From the NCBI GenBank assembly GCA_026984915.1, contig JALSRG010000087.1:1-38278 (forward strand): a DNA stretch of 38,278 nucleotides, written 5' to 3'. Made by a program: the position numbers and the translations under genes. The notes beneath the pieces are model-generated. The model saw only the letters and a program-made list of their open reading frames with translations. It ran no database searches and was not told the DNA's origin. Below are positions 24,840 to 33,977 of the stretch, in pieces (the first letter of the stretch is position 1; each line of letters starts with the position of its first letter). This stretch comes from Marinosulfonomonas sp. (lineage in GTDB: Bacteria; Pseudomonadota; Alphaproteobacteria; Rhodobacterales; Rhodobacteraceae).

Positions 24840-25385
24840 CTAACGGCGCAGACGCCTTGGGTCAAAGCTGCGGATCAGTTGGGCCAGCTCGGGTTCCGAT
24901 ACCAGAGCGGCCGCTTTTTTCTGTGAGAACCACTTGCGCTTGCGCTGCGCGGCCTCTGGGAAATCCTTGAGGAGTTTCTTGACACTCAACGGAAACACGG
25001 CAACGACACATGGCAGATTATCCTCGCCCGGAAGGTTCTTGCGATACGAAAAAACACCCAGCACCGTATCATATACCTTGCCTTCAACCCCGGCTTCCTC
25101 AAACGCCTCGGTTGCCGCGGCACCAGAGGGTGTTTCGCCATGCATTGGCCAACCCTTCGGAATGATCCAGCGTCCGGTCCCGCGACTTGTGATCAGCAGC
25201 ACCTGAACCTTGTCTTCCTGCACACGAAAACACAACGCACCGAATTGGGTGCGAACATCGCGCTTTGATGCGGATTCCAGCCGCATCGGTAACAGTTTGG
25301 GTTTTGCTGCGGTCATTCGTTTCTTGCCGGCCTTGCCCGATTTCTTGTTGCTATCCGCAGTTTTTAGCGGTTTTTTCTTTTTCAT
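24840..25385 (-). CDS. Nudix hydrolase (DIPP/MutT-like) with Lys-rich N-terminus
   Basis: 181 residues. The Nudix domain spans about 48-165 with a Nudix box GWPMHGETPSGAAATEAFEEAGVEG (Thr in place of the usual Arg; EEAG kept). The core RGTGRWIIPKGWP is the pattern of diphosphoinositol polyphosphate phosphohydrolase-like proteins. The first 30 residues contain 13 Lys and could bind nucleic acid or polyphosphate. A later start at codon 24 or 34 would remove that part. Substrate unknown. A 6-bp dyad TTTCCA-CAA-TGGAAA (25405-25419) lies 19 bases upstream of the start. Confidence 0.85.
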   Translation of the reverse strand: MKKKKPLKTADSNKKSGKAGKKRMTAAKPKLLPMRLESASKRDVRTQFGALCFRVQEDKVQVLLITSRGTGRWIIPKGWPMHGETPSGAAATEAFEEAGVEGKVYDTVLGVFSYRKNLPGEDNLPCVVAVFPLSVKKLLKDFPEAAQRKRKWFSQKKAAALVSEPELAQLIRSFDPRRLRR

Positions 25386-25488
25386 AGATTAAAAATAGCC
25401 ATATTTTCCACAATGGAAAGGCATATTACAATATATAGTATCGTTTTTGTCGCAATCCGCTAATGGTTGCAAGTGACTCACCATGCAG

Positions 25489-26481
25489 CTATTTCGCCAT
25501 GCGCGCCACCTCTGGCACACCGCCTTGCAGGATTGTGGCAAACCAATCCGTATCTATGTTGCCGCCGGAAAGAATCAAACCGACTTTCTTGCCTTGCAGG
25601 TTTTCACGCTCTTGCAGCAGTGCCGCCAATGGCGCGGCACCGGCGCCTTCGGCCAGATTGTGAATATCCCTGAAATACACCCGGATGGCATTGGCTATTT
25701 CCGGGTCACTGACAGAAACGATGCGTTCGGCCTTGCGCGAATAGATGTCAAAGGCAGATTGTACCGGCACGCGTACCGCCATGCCATCGGCAAAAGTATG
25801 CGCGGAGTTTGTTTCGACCAGATCGCCGGATTCAACAGAAAGTTTTACGCATCTGGCATTCTCGGAAACGACACCGACGATTTCAGTTTTCAGCCCCAAC
25901 GCATCCCTGGCGGCGATGGTCCCGCATATCCCGGAGCCACACCCGATCGGAACAAATACAACATCCAGATCGGGATGTGCAGTAAAAAGTTCCAGCCCAT
26001 AGGTCGCAACGCCGCGCAGCAGTTCCGGGTGGAAAGGCGGGACCATAAACAGGTTTTCAGCCGTGCTCACGCGCATGGCTTCGGATTTGGCTTCGTCAAA
26101 ATCCGCCCCGAACTCAATGACTTGGGCGCCATATGCCCGCATCGCATCATTCTTTTCAGCAGAGTTTCCACGCGGTACATATATCTTTGCAATCAGCCCT
26201 TTGGCGGTCGCCGCACGGGCCTGGCTCTGGCCATGGTTGCCTCTCGTTGCGGTTATGATGCCGCGGGCATCGGGATGGTGGGCGACCAGCCAGTCCATCA
26301 GCGTTATGCCGCCGCGTACTTTGAACGCGCCGGTCGGGGCATGATTTTCATGTTTCACCACCACCTCGGCCCCGATGCGCTTTGACAGCTGCGGCCATGA
26401 TATTTGCGCGGTCGGGGCCATCTGGGCATAAACAACATCCTGGGCGGCCTTCAGTTCGGCTAGGGAGAAAAGGGGTGGCAT
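25489..26481 (-). CDS. Threonine dehydratase-like PLP enzyme
   Basis: 330 residues from the ATG at 26479-26481, with a strong AAGGAG site. Fold-type II PLP motifs: HENHAPTGAFKVRGG (Lys 54-55 region binding PLP), ATRGNHGQSQA (substrate/phosphate loop), PIGCGSGICG (phosphate loop, GGGGL-type) and LILSGGNID near the end with the Ser/Gly contacts. It resembles the serine/threonine dehydratase and ectoine-pathway EutB group. No ACT regulatory domain follows, so it is of catabolic type. No ectoine genes are nearby, so the substrate (threonine, serine or a related hydroxy amino acid) is uncertain. Confidence 0.85.
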   Translation of the reverse strand: MPPLFSLAELKAAQDVVYAQMAPTAQISWPQLSKRIGAEVVVKHENHAPTGAFKVRGGITLMDWLVAHHPDARGIITATRGNHGQSQARAATAKGLIAKIYVPRGNSAEKNDAMRAYGAQVIEFGADFDEAKSEAMRVSTAENLFMVPPFHPELLRGVATYGLELFTAHPDLDVVFVPIGCGSGICGTIAARDALGLKTEIVGVVSENARCVKLSVESGDLVETNSAHTFADGMAVRVPVQSAFDIYSRKAERIVSVSDPEIANAIRVYFRDIHNLAEGAGAAPLAALLQERENLQGKKVGLILSGGNIDTDWFATILQGGVPEVARMAK

Positions 26482-26579
26482 CGCTGGCTCCTTGAACAAG
26501 GTCAGCATCTCCTACTTTTTTCAGCGTGGCTTGTCACGTCGGATATTCAGGGCAATGCCGGTTCCATCCGGTGCTCGCC

Positions 26580-27329
26580 TCAGGTCCCCGAGGCATCACC
26601 AGAACTGTTGACGGCGGCAATGAAACTGTAGCCGATACCGTGAATCGTCTTGATAAAGGTCGGATCCTGCGGGTCTGGCTCGATCTTCTTTCGCAACCTT
26701 GCAATGTGCACATCAATGGCCCGGTCGCCAGAAAAGCTGTCGCGCCCCCGGGCGATGTCCAGCAACTGGTTGCGGCTGAACACCGTGTGCGGTTTCTTGA
26801 CCAGCGCATGCAGAATTTCGAATTCGGTTGTGGTGATAGGCTCGGATTCGCCGGTATCAGCCCGGATCAGCGACCGTTCGTTTGCGTTCACAATCCAGTT
26901 GCCGAACCTGTAAATCTGGGGTTTGGCTGCCGTTTCCGCCCCGCTTGTGGCGGAATCCGCATTGCAGCGCCGCAGGATGGTGCGAATACGCGCCAGCAAC
27001 TCGCGCGGCTCAAACGGCTTGACCATATAATCATCGGCGCCGAATTCCAGACCGACGACGCGATCAAATGCCTCGTCTCTGCCCGAAAGAACCAGAATGG
27101 GCAGGTTCGATTGCGCCCGAATATCGCGGGTGATGTCAAAGCCGCTCTTGCCGGGTAGGGAGATGTCGAGGATGCACAGATCAACGTGCTCGCGGGCCAT
27201 GACCCTTTCCATTTCGGTTCCGTCTGCCGTGCAAATGACGCGGTATTCCTGCTTTTCCAGATACCTTTTCAGAAAAGAGGTGATCTGCGGGTCGTCGTCA
27301 ACGACAAGGATGACTTCCTTTTGCGGCAT
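26580..27329 (-). CDS. OmpR/PhoB-family response regulator
   Basis: 249 residues from the ATG at 27327-27329 (a GTG 12 bases upstream is possible). The receiver domain (about 5-115) has the acidic pair VVDDD, phosphoacceptor Asp in LCILDISLPGKSG, Thr/Ser in LVLSGRD and Lys in VKPF. The DNA-binding winged helix (about 140-235) has ITTTEFEILHAL, RDSFSGDRAIDVHIARLRKKIE and IKTIHGIGYSF. It is divergent from the hybrid sensor kinase, the natural candidate partner. The target promoters cannot be read. Confidence 0.93.
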   Translation of the reverse strand: MPQKEVILVVDDDPQITSFLKRYLEKQEYRVICTADGTEMERVMAREHVDLCILDISLPGKSGFDITRDIRAQSNLPILVLSGRDEAFDRVVGLEFGADDYMVKPFEPRELLARIRTILRRCNADSATSGAETAAKPQIYRFGNWIVNANERSLIRADTGESEPITTTEFEILHALVKKPHTVFSRNQLLDIARGRDSFSGDRAIDVHIARLRKKIEPDPQDPTFIKTIHGIGYSFIAAVNSSGDASGT

Positions 27330-27467
27330 GGTTCCGTTCACATGATTACATCTGAAAGAGCGATTTTCCCTTTCGTGTTACCAGAATGAATTGATCTGGC
27401 TCAATTGTGCAAGAGAGATTGTGTGATTGAAGAGAAAGGCTTCGGTTTTATTGAAGAAAGTCAAGAA

Positions 27468-29732
27468 ATGGCGCATGTCGGAAGTTCAAGACGCCACCGC
27501 TCGGCCTGGAACGTCGTTCCCGCAGCGATTGTCGGGTCGATCATCCTTGCGCTGGTTCTGGCCGTCATGCTGGGGCTGAGCGCGGAAACCGGGCGGCGGT
27601 TCCGCAGTATCGAAGAGGGCTGGCACGAATATTCGCATAACGCCGATCCGCGCGGCATCTGGATAAGCCAGATACGCGGCTTTTTCGGCTATGGTGGGAT
27701 GATCCACAACTTCAAGAACTATGTATTGCGAAAGGATCCGGTTTACGAAACCGCCCTGAGGATACAGACCGCCAACCTGATGCAGGCCATAGACAGTTAT
27801 CTTGCCGCAGATCCTGACCCCGTCGAAAAAGATGCCTTGCTGAAAATACGAAAGGTTGTGGAGGAGTATTCACGTAATATTTCAAAGATAACAGATGATA
27901 TTGCCAAGGGTAAAAACGCCGAGGAAATTGATGCTGACGTGCGGGTCGACGATAGCGAGGCCCTTGCAGCCCTTGCGACGCTGGAATTGCATTGGGCAGA
28001 ACAGCGGCAAAAGAACCTTGCGGAAATTGTCGGGGCGCTTTCGGAAGGCGAAAATCTGGTCCGCTCGCAGGGCTGGATCATGGCGGGGCTGACTGCGCTC
28101 GTCGTGATAATTGCAGGATTGATTTATGCGCTGATGGGGAGTGCCCTGCGGGCGCAGGCTGTGCAGCTGCGGGAGTTGAAAGCCAGAAAAACCGCACAGG
28201 AAGAGCAACGCAAGCTGACCTGGGCCATCGAACAGAGCCCGGCGTCGATCATGATCACCGATACCAGCGGTAAAATTGAATTCGTCAACCGCAAGTTCTT
28301 TGATCTGACGGGTTACACACGCGAGGAGGTGATTGGTCACAATCCAGGCTTTCTGAAAAGCGGGCACACGCCAGAATCAGTCTACCGTGAGATCTGGGAC
28401 AGGCTGGCGAGCGGCAGGCCATGGCGCGGTGTGTTCAGGAACCTGCGCAAGGACGGAAGTGCCTATTGGGCCGCGACCCAACTTTTACCGCTTTTGGATG
28501 AAAGCGGGAAAATCACCAATTACATCGGAATTGGCGAGGACATAACTGAAAAGCGCCATATGGATGAGCAGATCGCCCAGGTGCAGAAAATGGAGGCTGT
28601 GGGCATTCTGGCTGGTTCGGTTGCGCATGATTTCAACAATGTGCTGATGACCATTATCGGAAATACCGAGTTGATCAAACTTGAAGCCGAAGACATGAAA
28701 GCCACAGAAGATCTGTTGATTTCCGTCAATCATATTGAACTGGCCTCGAAACGGGCGCGGGCCCTGATTCAGCAGTTGCTGACCTTTGCGCGCCAGCAGC
28801 CGGGGCGCCCGCGGCGTCTGAACCTGCACAATGCGATCACCGAGGCAATGGAGCTGATCGAGGTTTCCATTCCGCCAACGATCAAAGTGGTTTATCGCCA
28901 CATAGCCGAAGATCTGGCCTGCGAAATGGACCCGACGGCGTTTTTTCAGATCATCATGAATCTTTGTCAGAATGCCGCCGAAGCCATGGCCGATAAAGGC
29001 GGGGAAATTGTTCTGGATTTGCAGGCCCTGCCCCGGAACCATCCGGATGGTCTTGAGAAACTGCCCAAAGGTGCGATCGGAACCCTTCAGCTTTGTGTCC
29101 GTGATACCGGCCCCGGCATTCCGCAAAAGATTGCAGAGCAGATTTTCAACCCGTTCTTTTCCACAAAACCCGTGGGCAAGGGGACCGGTCTGGGGCTGGC
29201 AATCGTGCGCAACTGGATGGAAGAGGCACATGGGCAAGTCAGCCTGAGCAGCCTGCCGGGGCAGGGCAGTTGTTTTACCCTTTTGTTCGCGCAGTATCCG
29301 GATGTGGCAAGCCACGAAAGCCGGGAAGTCGGCCCGGTACGCGGGCACGAACATATCCTGCTGGTCGATGACGAAGAAGGGCTGCTTTATACCATTCGCC
29401 GGATGCTGGCGCGATTGGGTTATCAGGTCGAGGCTTACACCGATCCGACACTGGCGTTGCGCGCATTTCAGGCCGACCCGGACAGTTATGATGCCGTCGT
29501 TACCGATTTCATGATGCCAAACCTGAGCGGTATCGAGTTGATCGAAGCGATGCGTTCCATGCGCAAGGACTTTCCTGCGATGCTTTTGAGCAGCTATCTT
29601 GGCAAGGGTGACATCCCCGCGGTGACCCCGCGCATTGTCCGCGCGGCCAAACCGATTGACCTGGCCGTCTTGGCCTCAACGCTGCGGGAAACTATTGAAA
29701 ACAAGGATAAAACGGAACCTGATCAGGCCTGA
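27468..29732 (+). CDS. Hybrid sensor histidine kinase with PAS and C-terminal receiver
   Basis: 754 residues from the ATG at 27468; in-frame GTG (27423) or TTG (27405) starts are possible. First membrane helix [19 protein letters not shown], then a periplasmic domain of about 180 residues with [16 protein letters not shown] and helical, charged sequence. A second helix [21 protein letters not shown] follows, then a PAS domain ([11 protein letters not shown]... to [12 protein letters not shown]). HisKA is [17 protein letters not shown] (phosphoacceptor His), with a HATPase domain ([27 protein letters not shown]). The receiver has ILLVDDEEG and [10 protein letters not shown]. The AHDFNN class often needs a partner regulator; the divergent OmpR-type protein is likely. 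The last 10 bases overlap cobQ convergently. Confidence 0.9.
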   Translation: MAHVGSSRRHRSAWNVVPAAIVGSIILALVLAVMLGLSAETGRRFRSIEEGWHEYSHNADPRGIWISQIRGFFGYGGMIHNFKNYVLRKDPVYETALRIQTANLMQAIDSYLAADPDPVEKDALLKIRKVVEEYSRNISKITDDIAKGKNAEEIDADVRVDDSEALAALATLELHWAEQRQKNLAEIVGALSEGENLVRSQGWIMAGLTALVVIIAGLIYALMGSALRAQAVQLRELKARKTAQEEQRKLTWAIEQSPASIMITDTSGKIEFVNRKFFDLTGYTREEVIGHNPGFLKSGHTPESVYREIWDRLASGRPWRGVFRNLRKDGSAYWAATQLLPLLDESGKITNYIGIGEDITEKRHMDEQIAQVQKMEAVGILAGSVAHDFNNVLMTIIGNTELIKLEAEDMKATEDLLISVNHIELASKRARALIQQLLTFARQQPGRPRRLNLHNAITEAMELIEVSIPPTIKVVYRHIAEDLACEMDPTAFFQIIMNLCQNAAEAMADKGGEIVLDLQALPRNHPDGLEKLPKGAIGTLQLCVRDTGPGIPQKIAEQIFNPFFSTKPVGKGTGLGLAIVRNWMEEAHGQVSLSSLPGQGSCFTLLFAQYPDVASHESREVGPVRGHEHILLVDDEEGLLYTIRRMLARLGYQVEAYTDPTLALRAFQADPDSYDAVVTDFMMPNLSGIELIEAMRSMRKDFPAMLLSSYLGKGDIPAVTPRIVRAAKPIDLAVLASTLRETIENKDKTEPDQA

Positions 29733-31180
29733 ATCTCTTGGGCGAGGGCCAGCAGTCTGTCCAGGTCGAGGCTGGATTCCATTTGTGCCGCCAGCGCATC
29801 AAGCGTTTGTTCGATACTGTCGGCATAAGCCAGTGTGCTGCCCTGGGTGCCCAATTGCCGGAGGAATGACTTTCGGTATGCGTCATTTTTGAAAATGCCA
29901 TGCAGATAGCATCCGCGGATGCACCCGTTTTCCGACGCGGCACCAACACTCGTACCGTTAACAGAGAGCCAGGGGCGTTTGCAGTCCGGCCCCTCTGTAT
30001 CGCCGATATGGATTTCATACCCGGTAAATGGTGCCCCGGTGGCCAGACAGTTTCCCTCGACCTGTGTCAGGTGTTTGTGCGGGCGCATCCGGGTCGTCAC
30101 GTCAAGGAATCCCAACCCCGGATAACGGCCGGCATGGCCTTCTATCCCGTCCGGGTCATCAATTTCAGCCCCCAACATCTGATAGCCGCCGCATATGCCC
30201 AAAACCTGCCCGCCGCGCCGGATATGGCCGGCCAGATCGACATCCCAGCCCTGATCCCGAAAAAAGGCGAGATCGGCGATGGTCGATTTCGTGCCGGGGA
30301 TTACCACCAGATCGGCATCGCCCGGCAGGGCGCGGCCGGGGGGGACAATTTCCACGCTGACATCAGGTTCCGCGGCCAAGGGATCAAGATCATCAAAATT
30401 GGCAATGCGCGACAGGCGTGGCACGACGATCTTGAACGCCCCGTCATGATTGGAGGCGATATCCATCACGTCTTCGGCCGGCAGGCGCCAGGCATCGTCA
30501 AACCACGGCATAACGCCGATGGCAGACCAGCCGGTACGCAGGGCGATTTCATCAAGGCCGCTGTCAAAGAGGCGGGCGTCGCCGCGAAATTTGTTGATTG
30601 CAAAGGCTTTTACCCGGCTGCGATCCGCCGCCGAAAGCACCTGATGCGTTCCGACAAGTTGGGCAATGACACCGCCGCGGTCAATATCGCCCAGCAGCAC
30701 TACCGGGGTGTTTGCAGCCTCGGCAAACCCCATGTTGGCGATATCGCCCTGGCGAAGGTTGATTTCGGCAGGGCTGCCGGCACCTTCAACCAGCACAAGA
30801 TCGACATCCTTTGAAATACGCCGGTAGCTTTGCAGAACTCTGGGCAGAAGGGTGGGCTTCAGGGCTGCATAGTCCCGGGCCTTGACAGTGGTCAGACGCT
30901 CTCCCTGGACAATGACCTGCGCACCGGTTTCCGTTTCCGGCTTTAGCAGGACCGGGTTCATATCGACCAAAGGCGCAATGCCACAAGCCCTTGCCTGCAA
31001 CGCCTGCGCCCTGCCAATTTCTCCTCCGTCACGGGTAACGGCGGCGTTGTTTGACATGTTTTGCGGTTTGAAAGGGCATACGGAAAGCCCGCGCAGGGTG
31101 AAGGCACGGGCCAGACCGGCAACAAAAAGCGATTTTCCGACGTTTGAGCCTGCGCCCTGAACCATAAGTGATTTTGCCAT
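29723..31180 (-). CDS. cobQ: Cobyric acid synthase (adenosylcobyrinic acid a,c-diamide amidase)
   Basis: 485 residues, the usual length. The N-terminal dethiobiotin-synthetase-like ATPase domain begins [20 protein letters not shown] (P-loop) and has [25 protein letters not shown] and [13 protein letters not shown]. The C-terminal glutamine amidotransferase domain has [11 protein letters not shown] (nucleophile Cys) and GCYLHGIF (His of the catalytic pair). It uses glutamine and ATP to amidate four carboxyls of the corrin ring in vitamin B12 synthesis. No other cobalamin gene is present. Ribosome-binding site AAGGCGGG. Confidence 0.95.
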   Translation of the reverse strand: MAKSLMVQGAGSNVGKSLFVAGLARAFTLRGLSVCPFKPQNMSNNAAVTRDGGEIGRAQALQARACGIAPLVDMNPVLLKPETETGAQVIVQGERLTTVKARDYAALKPTLLPRVLQSYRRISKDVDLVLVEGAGSPAEINLRQGDIANMGFAEAANTPVVLLGDIDRGGVIAQLVGTHQVLSAADRSRVKAFAINKFRGDARLFDSGLDEIALRTGWSAIGVMPWFDDAWRLPAEDVMDIASNHDGAFKIVVPRLSRIANFDDLDPLAAEPDVSVEIVPPGRALPGDADLVVIPGTKSTIADLAFFRDQGWDVDLAGHIRRGGQVLGICGGYQMLGAEIDDPDGIEGHAGRYPGLGFLDVTTRMRPHKHLTQVEGNCLATGAPFTGYEIHIGDTEGPDCKRPWLSVNGTSVGAASENGCIRGCYLHGIFKNDAYRKSFLRQLGTQGSTLAYADSIEQTLDALAAQMESSLDLDRLLALAQEIQA

Positions 31181-31244
31181 AACCCGCCTTTTACCTTACC
31201 ATGCACAACCAATAGCGACGCGAACAGGGATGTAAAAGGACTGG

Positions 31245-31841
31245 ATGAATACACCAACCCATATTCTGGTCGGGGCAGCGGCATTTGCGCGCCCGCACAA
31301 ACCCTGGGTGACAATCGCGGCCCTGCTGGGTGGGCTGGTGCCGGATATTTCGCTTTATGTTCTGGCGGGCTGGGCCTTGTTTGTGCAGGGAATTCCCCCG
31401 GGCATTGTCTTTGGCACGATGTATTTTTCGCCCGAATGGATGCGGGTATTCAGCATTGATCACGGGTTTCTGACATGGGGTGCGGTTCTGGCATTTGGGA
31501 TCTGGCTGAAACGCGACTGGTTGCTGGCCTTTGCCGGGGCCGGGCTATTGCATGCGGCAAGCGACTTTCTGTTGCATCATGACGATGCGCGCCCGCAGTT
31601 CTGGCCGCTGACCGACTGGGTTTTCAAGAGTCCGGTCAGCTATTGGGACAGCCGATACTACGGAAATATCGTTGCGCCGCTGGAACTGGCGCTGGCATTT
31701 TTCATGTGTATTGTCTTGTGGCGGCGGTTTCAGGGGGTATGGCCGCGTGTGGCGATTGGCGCAACCAGTGCGGCCCTTATGGTTCCTCTGGTGATGTGGG
31801 GATATTTCCTTGCTGGTGGCGGGGCCGTACATATGCACTGA
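31245..31841 (+). CDS. YdjM-like membrane protein (LexA-binding inner-membrane hydrolase fold)
   Basis: 198 residues with about six hydrophobic segments. The start NTPTHILVGAAAF and GGLVPDIS and the later LLHAASDFLLHHDD show His/Asp pairs set as in the YdjM/DUF457 membrane metal-dependent hydrolase family. A further PLTDWVFKSPVSYWDSRYYG follows. The reaction is unknown. In some roseobacter annotations such proteins sit next to cobQ and carry cobalamin names; here the divergent position (64 bases between starts) fits that, but there is no evidence for a role in B12 synthesis. Confidence 0.75.
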   Translation: MNTPTHILVGAAAFARPHKPWVTIAALLGGLVPDISLYVLAGWALFVQGIPPGIVFGTMYFSPEWMRVFSIDHGFLTWGAVLAFGIWLKRDWLLAFAGAGLLHAASDFLLHHDDARPQFWPLTDWVFKSPVSYWDSRYYGNIVAPLELALAFFMCIVLWRRFQGVWPRVAIGATSAALMVPLVMWGYFLAGGGAVHMH

Positions 31842-31846
31842 CCCCA

Positions 31847-31874
31847 AATAAAAACGCCCCCGAACAAGGAGGCG
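31847..31874 (-). terminator. Intrinsic terminator of the DUF6280 gene
   Basis: Stem 31855-31861 with 31868-31874 (7 bp, one mismatch), loop of 6, and TTTTTATTT on the minus strand (31846-31854). It stands 39 bases beyond the stop of the DUF6280 gene. AAA/TTT tracts on both sides suggest it may also act for the convergent gene. Confidence 0.7.
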
Positions 31875-31913
31875 CTTTCAATTCTGGCGGCTGTTCGTTT
31901 GAATGGAACGCCT

Positions 31914-32225
31914 TCAGGCAGCTTCTGCCTGCTGGCGGCGTTCACTTTCCTCGCGCGAAAGGGCGACCGAGGTGCGAACCCCTTTCCCGACAAATGCCAT
32001 CAGGCCCGCGACAACGCGCTCATTCGGGTCAATGCCGGCGCAGGACAGAACCTCGCGCCCGTCGCGCGAACGTGCCCAGCGGGCAATCTGCTCGGGGCCA
32101 TTGCCGTATTTCTTGTCGTCTGCGATCGCATCATCCAACGCGGCCAGTACGACCGCCGCAAACAATTTGCGTGAACGGTTGCCTTGCTCGTGGTTAAACG
32201 CGGTTCCGTCAACGAAATCTCTCAT
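31914..32225 (-). CDS. DUF6280 family small protein
   Basis: 103 residues, soluble, charged. The sequence opens MRDFVDGTAFNHEQGNR and carries KLFAAVVLAALDDAIAD, IARWARSRDGREVLSCAGIDPNE and GVRTSVALSREE, very well-kept in Rhodobacterales from recall (DUF6280). Structure and function are unknown. It is divergent from efp with 243 bases between the starts, and ends in an intrinsic terminator, so it is a single-gene unit. Confidence 0.85.
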   Translation of the reverse strand: MRDFVDGTAFNHEQGNRSRKLFAAVVLAALDDAIADDKKYGNGPEQIARWARSRDGREVLSCAGIDPNERVVAGLMAFVGKGVRTSVALSREESERRQQAEAA

Positions 32226-32395
32226 CTCGTCGTCCTCTTTATTCTTGCTCTTGCATTTCCGGCGTACCGCTCTTTATGACGGATCAGCGATGATTCGGGG
32301 AGGCATTCTCGGAATGTCTGCCATGCGCTCAGCGCATAGCTGCATTTTTGTTGCTCTCGCCTCAAATTCATGCACCACCACCCTGTCTGGTTGGC

Positions 32396-32424
32396 TTGCC
32401 AGTATTAGATCACCCATATATAGG
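32396..32424 (+). promoter_or_regulatory. Sigma-70 type promoter candidate for efp
   Basis: TTGCCA (32396-32401) and TATAGG (32419-32424) with a 17-bp spacer, 44 bases before the efp start. The rest of the 243-base gap between DUF6280 and efp holds no ORF I can support. Confidence 0.45.
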
Positions 32425-32468
32425 GTTGCTGTCCTTTCGATCAACCTTTTCCTTGGGGTTAAGACCTT

Positions 32469-33032
32469 ATGCCTAAAATAAATGGAAACGAAATTCGCCC
32501 CGGCAACGTACTGGAGCATAACGGCGGCCTTTGGGTTGCGGTCAAAGTTGACCACGTCAAACCGGGCAAAGGGGGGGCCTTTGCCCAGGTCGAACTGCGA
32601 AATCTGCGCAATGGATCCAAACTGAACGAACGGTTTCGTTCTGCCGACAAGGTGGAACGGGTGCGTCTGGAGCAGAAAGATCAACAGTTTCTCTATGAAA
32701 ACGACGGTATGCTGGTTTTCATGGATATGGAATCCTACGAACAGATCGAACTGCCTGCCGATATTCTGGGCGACCGCAGGCCGTTTCTGCAGGATGGTAT
32801 GACCGTTGTGATCGAGTATTACGAGTCCGAAGCCCTGAGTGCCCGATTGCCGCAAAAGGTAACCTGCAAGGTGGTTGAGACAGAGCCGGTGGTAAAAGGC
32901 CAGACAGCCGCCAACAGTTTCAAACCGGCCATACTGGACAATGGCGTCAAGGTAATGGTCCCGCCTTTCGTGGGCCAGGACGAAGATATCGTCGTCAACA
33001 CCGAGACAATGGAATATTCGGAACGGGCATGA
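32469..33032 (+). CDS. efp: Elongation factor P
   Basis: 187 residues, the full three-domain length. The N-terminal KOW-like domain starts [17 protein letters not shown] and ends in the conserved modification loop VKPGKGGAF, with Lys 34 at the tip. That lysine is the site of beta-lysylation by EpmA/EpmB in E. coli, as opposed to Arg 32 rhamnosylation. The two OB domains hold [13 protein letters not shown] and [16 protein letters not shown], and the end is the usual [16 protein letters not shown]. It relieves ribosome stalling at polyproline. A GC-rich hairpin follows the stop. Confidence 0.96.
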   Translation: MPKINGNEIRPGNVLEHNGGLWVAVKVDHVKPGKGGAFAQVELRNLRNGSKLNERFRSADKVERVRLEQKDQQFLYENDGMLVFMDMESYEQIELPADILGDRRPFLQDGMTVVIEYYESEALSARLPQKVTCKVVETEPVVKGQTAANSFKPAILDNGVKVMVPPFVGQDEDIVVNTETMEYSERA

Positions 33033-33052
33033 TCCTGATCGGATAGTTCATT

Positions 33053-33079
33053 ACGGGCGGTCAGGCTGGTCGCCCGTTT
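33053..33079 (+). terminator. Intrinsic terminator after efp
   Basis: ACGGGCG (33053-33059) pairs with CGCCCGT (33071-33077), loop of 11, followed by TT. The T tract is short but the place, 21 bases after the efp stop, is right. Confidence 0.55.
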
Positions 33080-33097
33080 GCATTTCGCGGGACGACA

Positions 33098-33135
33098 AAC
33101 AAAAACACCCCGCAGTCTGAAAAGACCGAGGGGTG
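33098..33135 (-). terminator. Intrinsic terminator of the cold-shock gene
   Basis: CACCCC (33106-33111) pairs with GGGGTG (33130-33135), and inside it AGTCT/AGAC pair again around a TTTT-type loop. On the minus strand the stem is followed by TTTTTGTTTG. A strong intrinsic terminator 40 bases beyond the gene. Confidence 0.8.
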
Positions 33136-33175
33136 CTGAAATGGCTTGGATCGGGTTAAGGTAACCCGACAGACC

Positions 33176-33385
33176 TTAGTCGACCAGCTTCAACTCGCCG
33201 GCAGACTGACGACCGTCACGGCCCTCGATCAGTTCAAATTCAACTTTCTGGTTGTCCGCCAGACCGGTCAGGCCAGCGCGTTCAACGGCAGAAATGTGTA
33301 CAAACACATCTTTTCCGCCATCTTCAGGTGCGATAAAGCCAAAGCCTTTTGTTGTGTTGAACCATTTAACGGTGCCAGTAGCCAT
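33176..33385 (-). CDS. Cold-shock domain protein (CspA family)
   Basis: 69 residues, all one cold-shock domain: TGTVKWFN at the start, then [11 protein letters not shown] (RNP1) and [13 protein letters not shown] (RNP2), ending in ELKLVD. It binds single-stranded RNA/DNA, preventing secondary structure at low temperature or in growth transitions. A strong AAGGAG lies just before the ATG. The 140 bases between its start and the leader ORF of the Spx-like gene form a divergent promoter region; a structured 5' leader as in E. coli cspA cannot be judged. Confidence 0.96.
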   Translation of the reverse strand: MATGTVKWFNTTKGFGFIAPEDGGKDVFVHISAVERAGLTGLADNQKVEFELIEGRDGRQSAGELKLVD

Positions 33386-33528
33386 CCGTTTTCTCCTTCT
33401 TCAATTACCCGTCACGCGGTATTGCGGCGGGGTCGTGCAGCCAGGTCTTCAGGTCTTCCGGCTGCCTCGAAAGAAGGAGGCGGTCGTCTAGAAAAACTGT
33501 TGTCACACGGGACACTTGGAGGCAAAAC

Positions 33529-33603
33529 ATGAAAAAATCAAGGGAAAAGAATCCGATTCGGCGGTCTATTGCCAAAAAGAATGAGGAAGGTGTTTATGGA
33601 TGA
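33529..33603 (+). CDS. 24-codon leader ORF overlapping the Spx-like gene start
   Basis: ATG at 33529-33531 with the strong site TTGGAGGC 5 bases upstream, TGA at 33601-33603. The peptide has 24 residues (begins MKKSREKNPIRRS) and is very basic, with 8 Lys/Arg. Its stop overlaps the Spx-like start (33596) in the form ATGGATGA. The overlap and the good ribosome-binding site suggest translational coupling or a leader control function. There is no family evidence for the peptide itself. Confidence 0.45.
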   Translation: MKKSREKNPIRRSIAKKNEEGVYG

Positions 33604-33949
33604 AATACAGGTTTATGGTCTGAATTCCTGTGACACCTGCCGCAAAGCCCGCCGGGCACTACAGGCAGCTGACAAGAGTTTCTCTTTCACGGATGTCAGG
33701 CTCAATAAGCTTGGCGAGGCAGATTTGAGGCTGTTTTACAATGTGTTGGGCGAGGACCTGATCAACCGGCGGTCGACCACATGGCGCAACCTTGGCGAAA
33801 GTGAGAGAGCAAAAGCGCCGGTCTCGCTGCTTCTGGAGTATCCGGCCCTGATGAAACGTCCGGTGATCGAATACCGGGGAAAGCTGTATCTGGGGTGGAA
33901 TTCGGATGTTCAGTCGGTTTTGCTTGGAAATGAGCCGCCGGCCTCTTAA
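33596..33949 (+). CDS. ArsC/Spx-family protein
   Basis: 117 residues from the ATG at 33596, with GAGGAAGG upstream; a longer frame from 33569 is unlikely. The thioredoxin-like fold starts IQVYGLNSCDTCRKARRAL, with the CxxC pair (Cys 10 and 13) of Spx/MgsR and YffB proteins, and continues FTDVRLNKLGEADLRLF and the RPVIEYRGKLYLGW strand. In Bacillus, Spx binds RNA polymerase alpha under thiol stress; in proteobacteria most relatives are of unknown role. Arsenate reduction is not supported, since the usual Arg/Cys set is not seen. Downstream gene is 28 bases away. Confidence 0.85.
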   Translation: MDEIQVYGLNSCDTCRKARRALQAADKSFSFTDVRLNKLGEADLRLFYNVLGEDLINRRSTTWRNLGESERAKAPVSLLLEYPALMKRPVIEYRGKLYLGWNSDVQSVLLGNEPPAS

Positions 33950-33977
33950 GTGACAAACTGACGGGCAGGAGGCGAAA

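Noticed and set aside
25483-26385. 300-codon plus-strand ORF antisense to the threonine-dehydratase-like gene
   Set aside because: PLP motifs on the minus strand are unbroken; the plus frame has no recognisable fold.
29900-30814. 304-codon plus-strand ORF antisense to cobQ
   Set aside because: cobQ is complete and conserved on the minus strand.
32274-32855. 193-codon minus-strand ORF antisense to efp
   Set aside because: efp is complete on the plus strand and the ORF extends into its promoter region.
33596-33949. Arsenate reductase (ArsC)
   Set aside because: CxxC motif and lack of the arsenate-binding Arg triad point to Spx/YffB type; no ars genes nearby.
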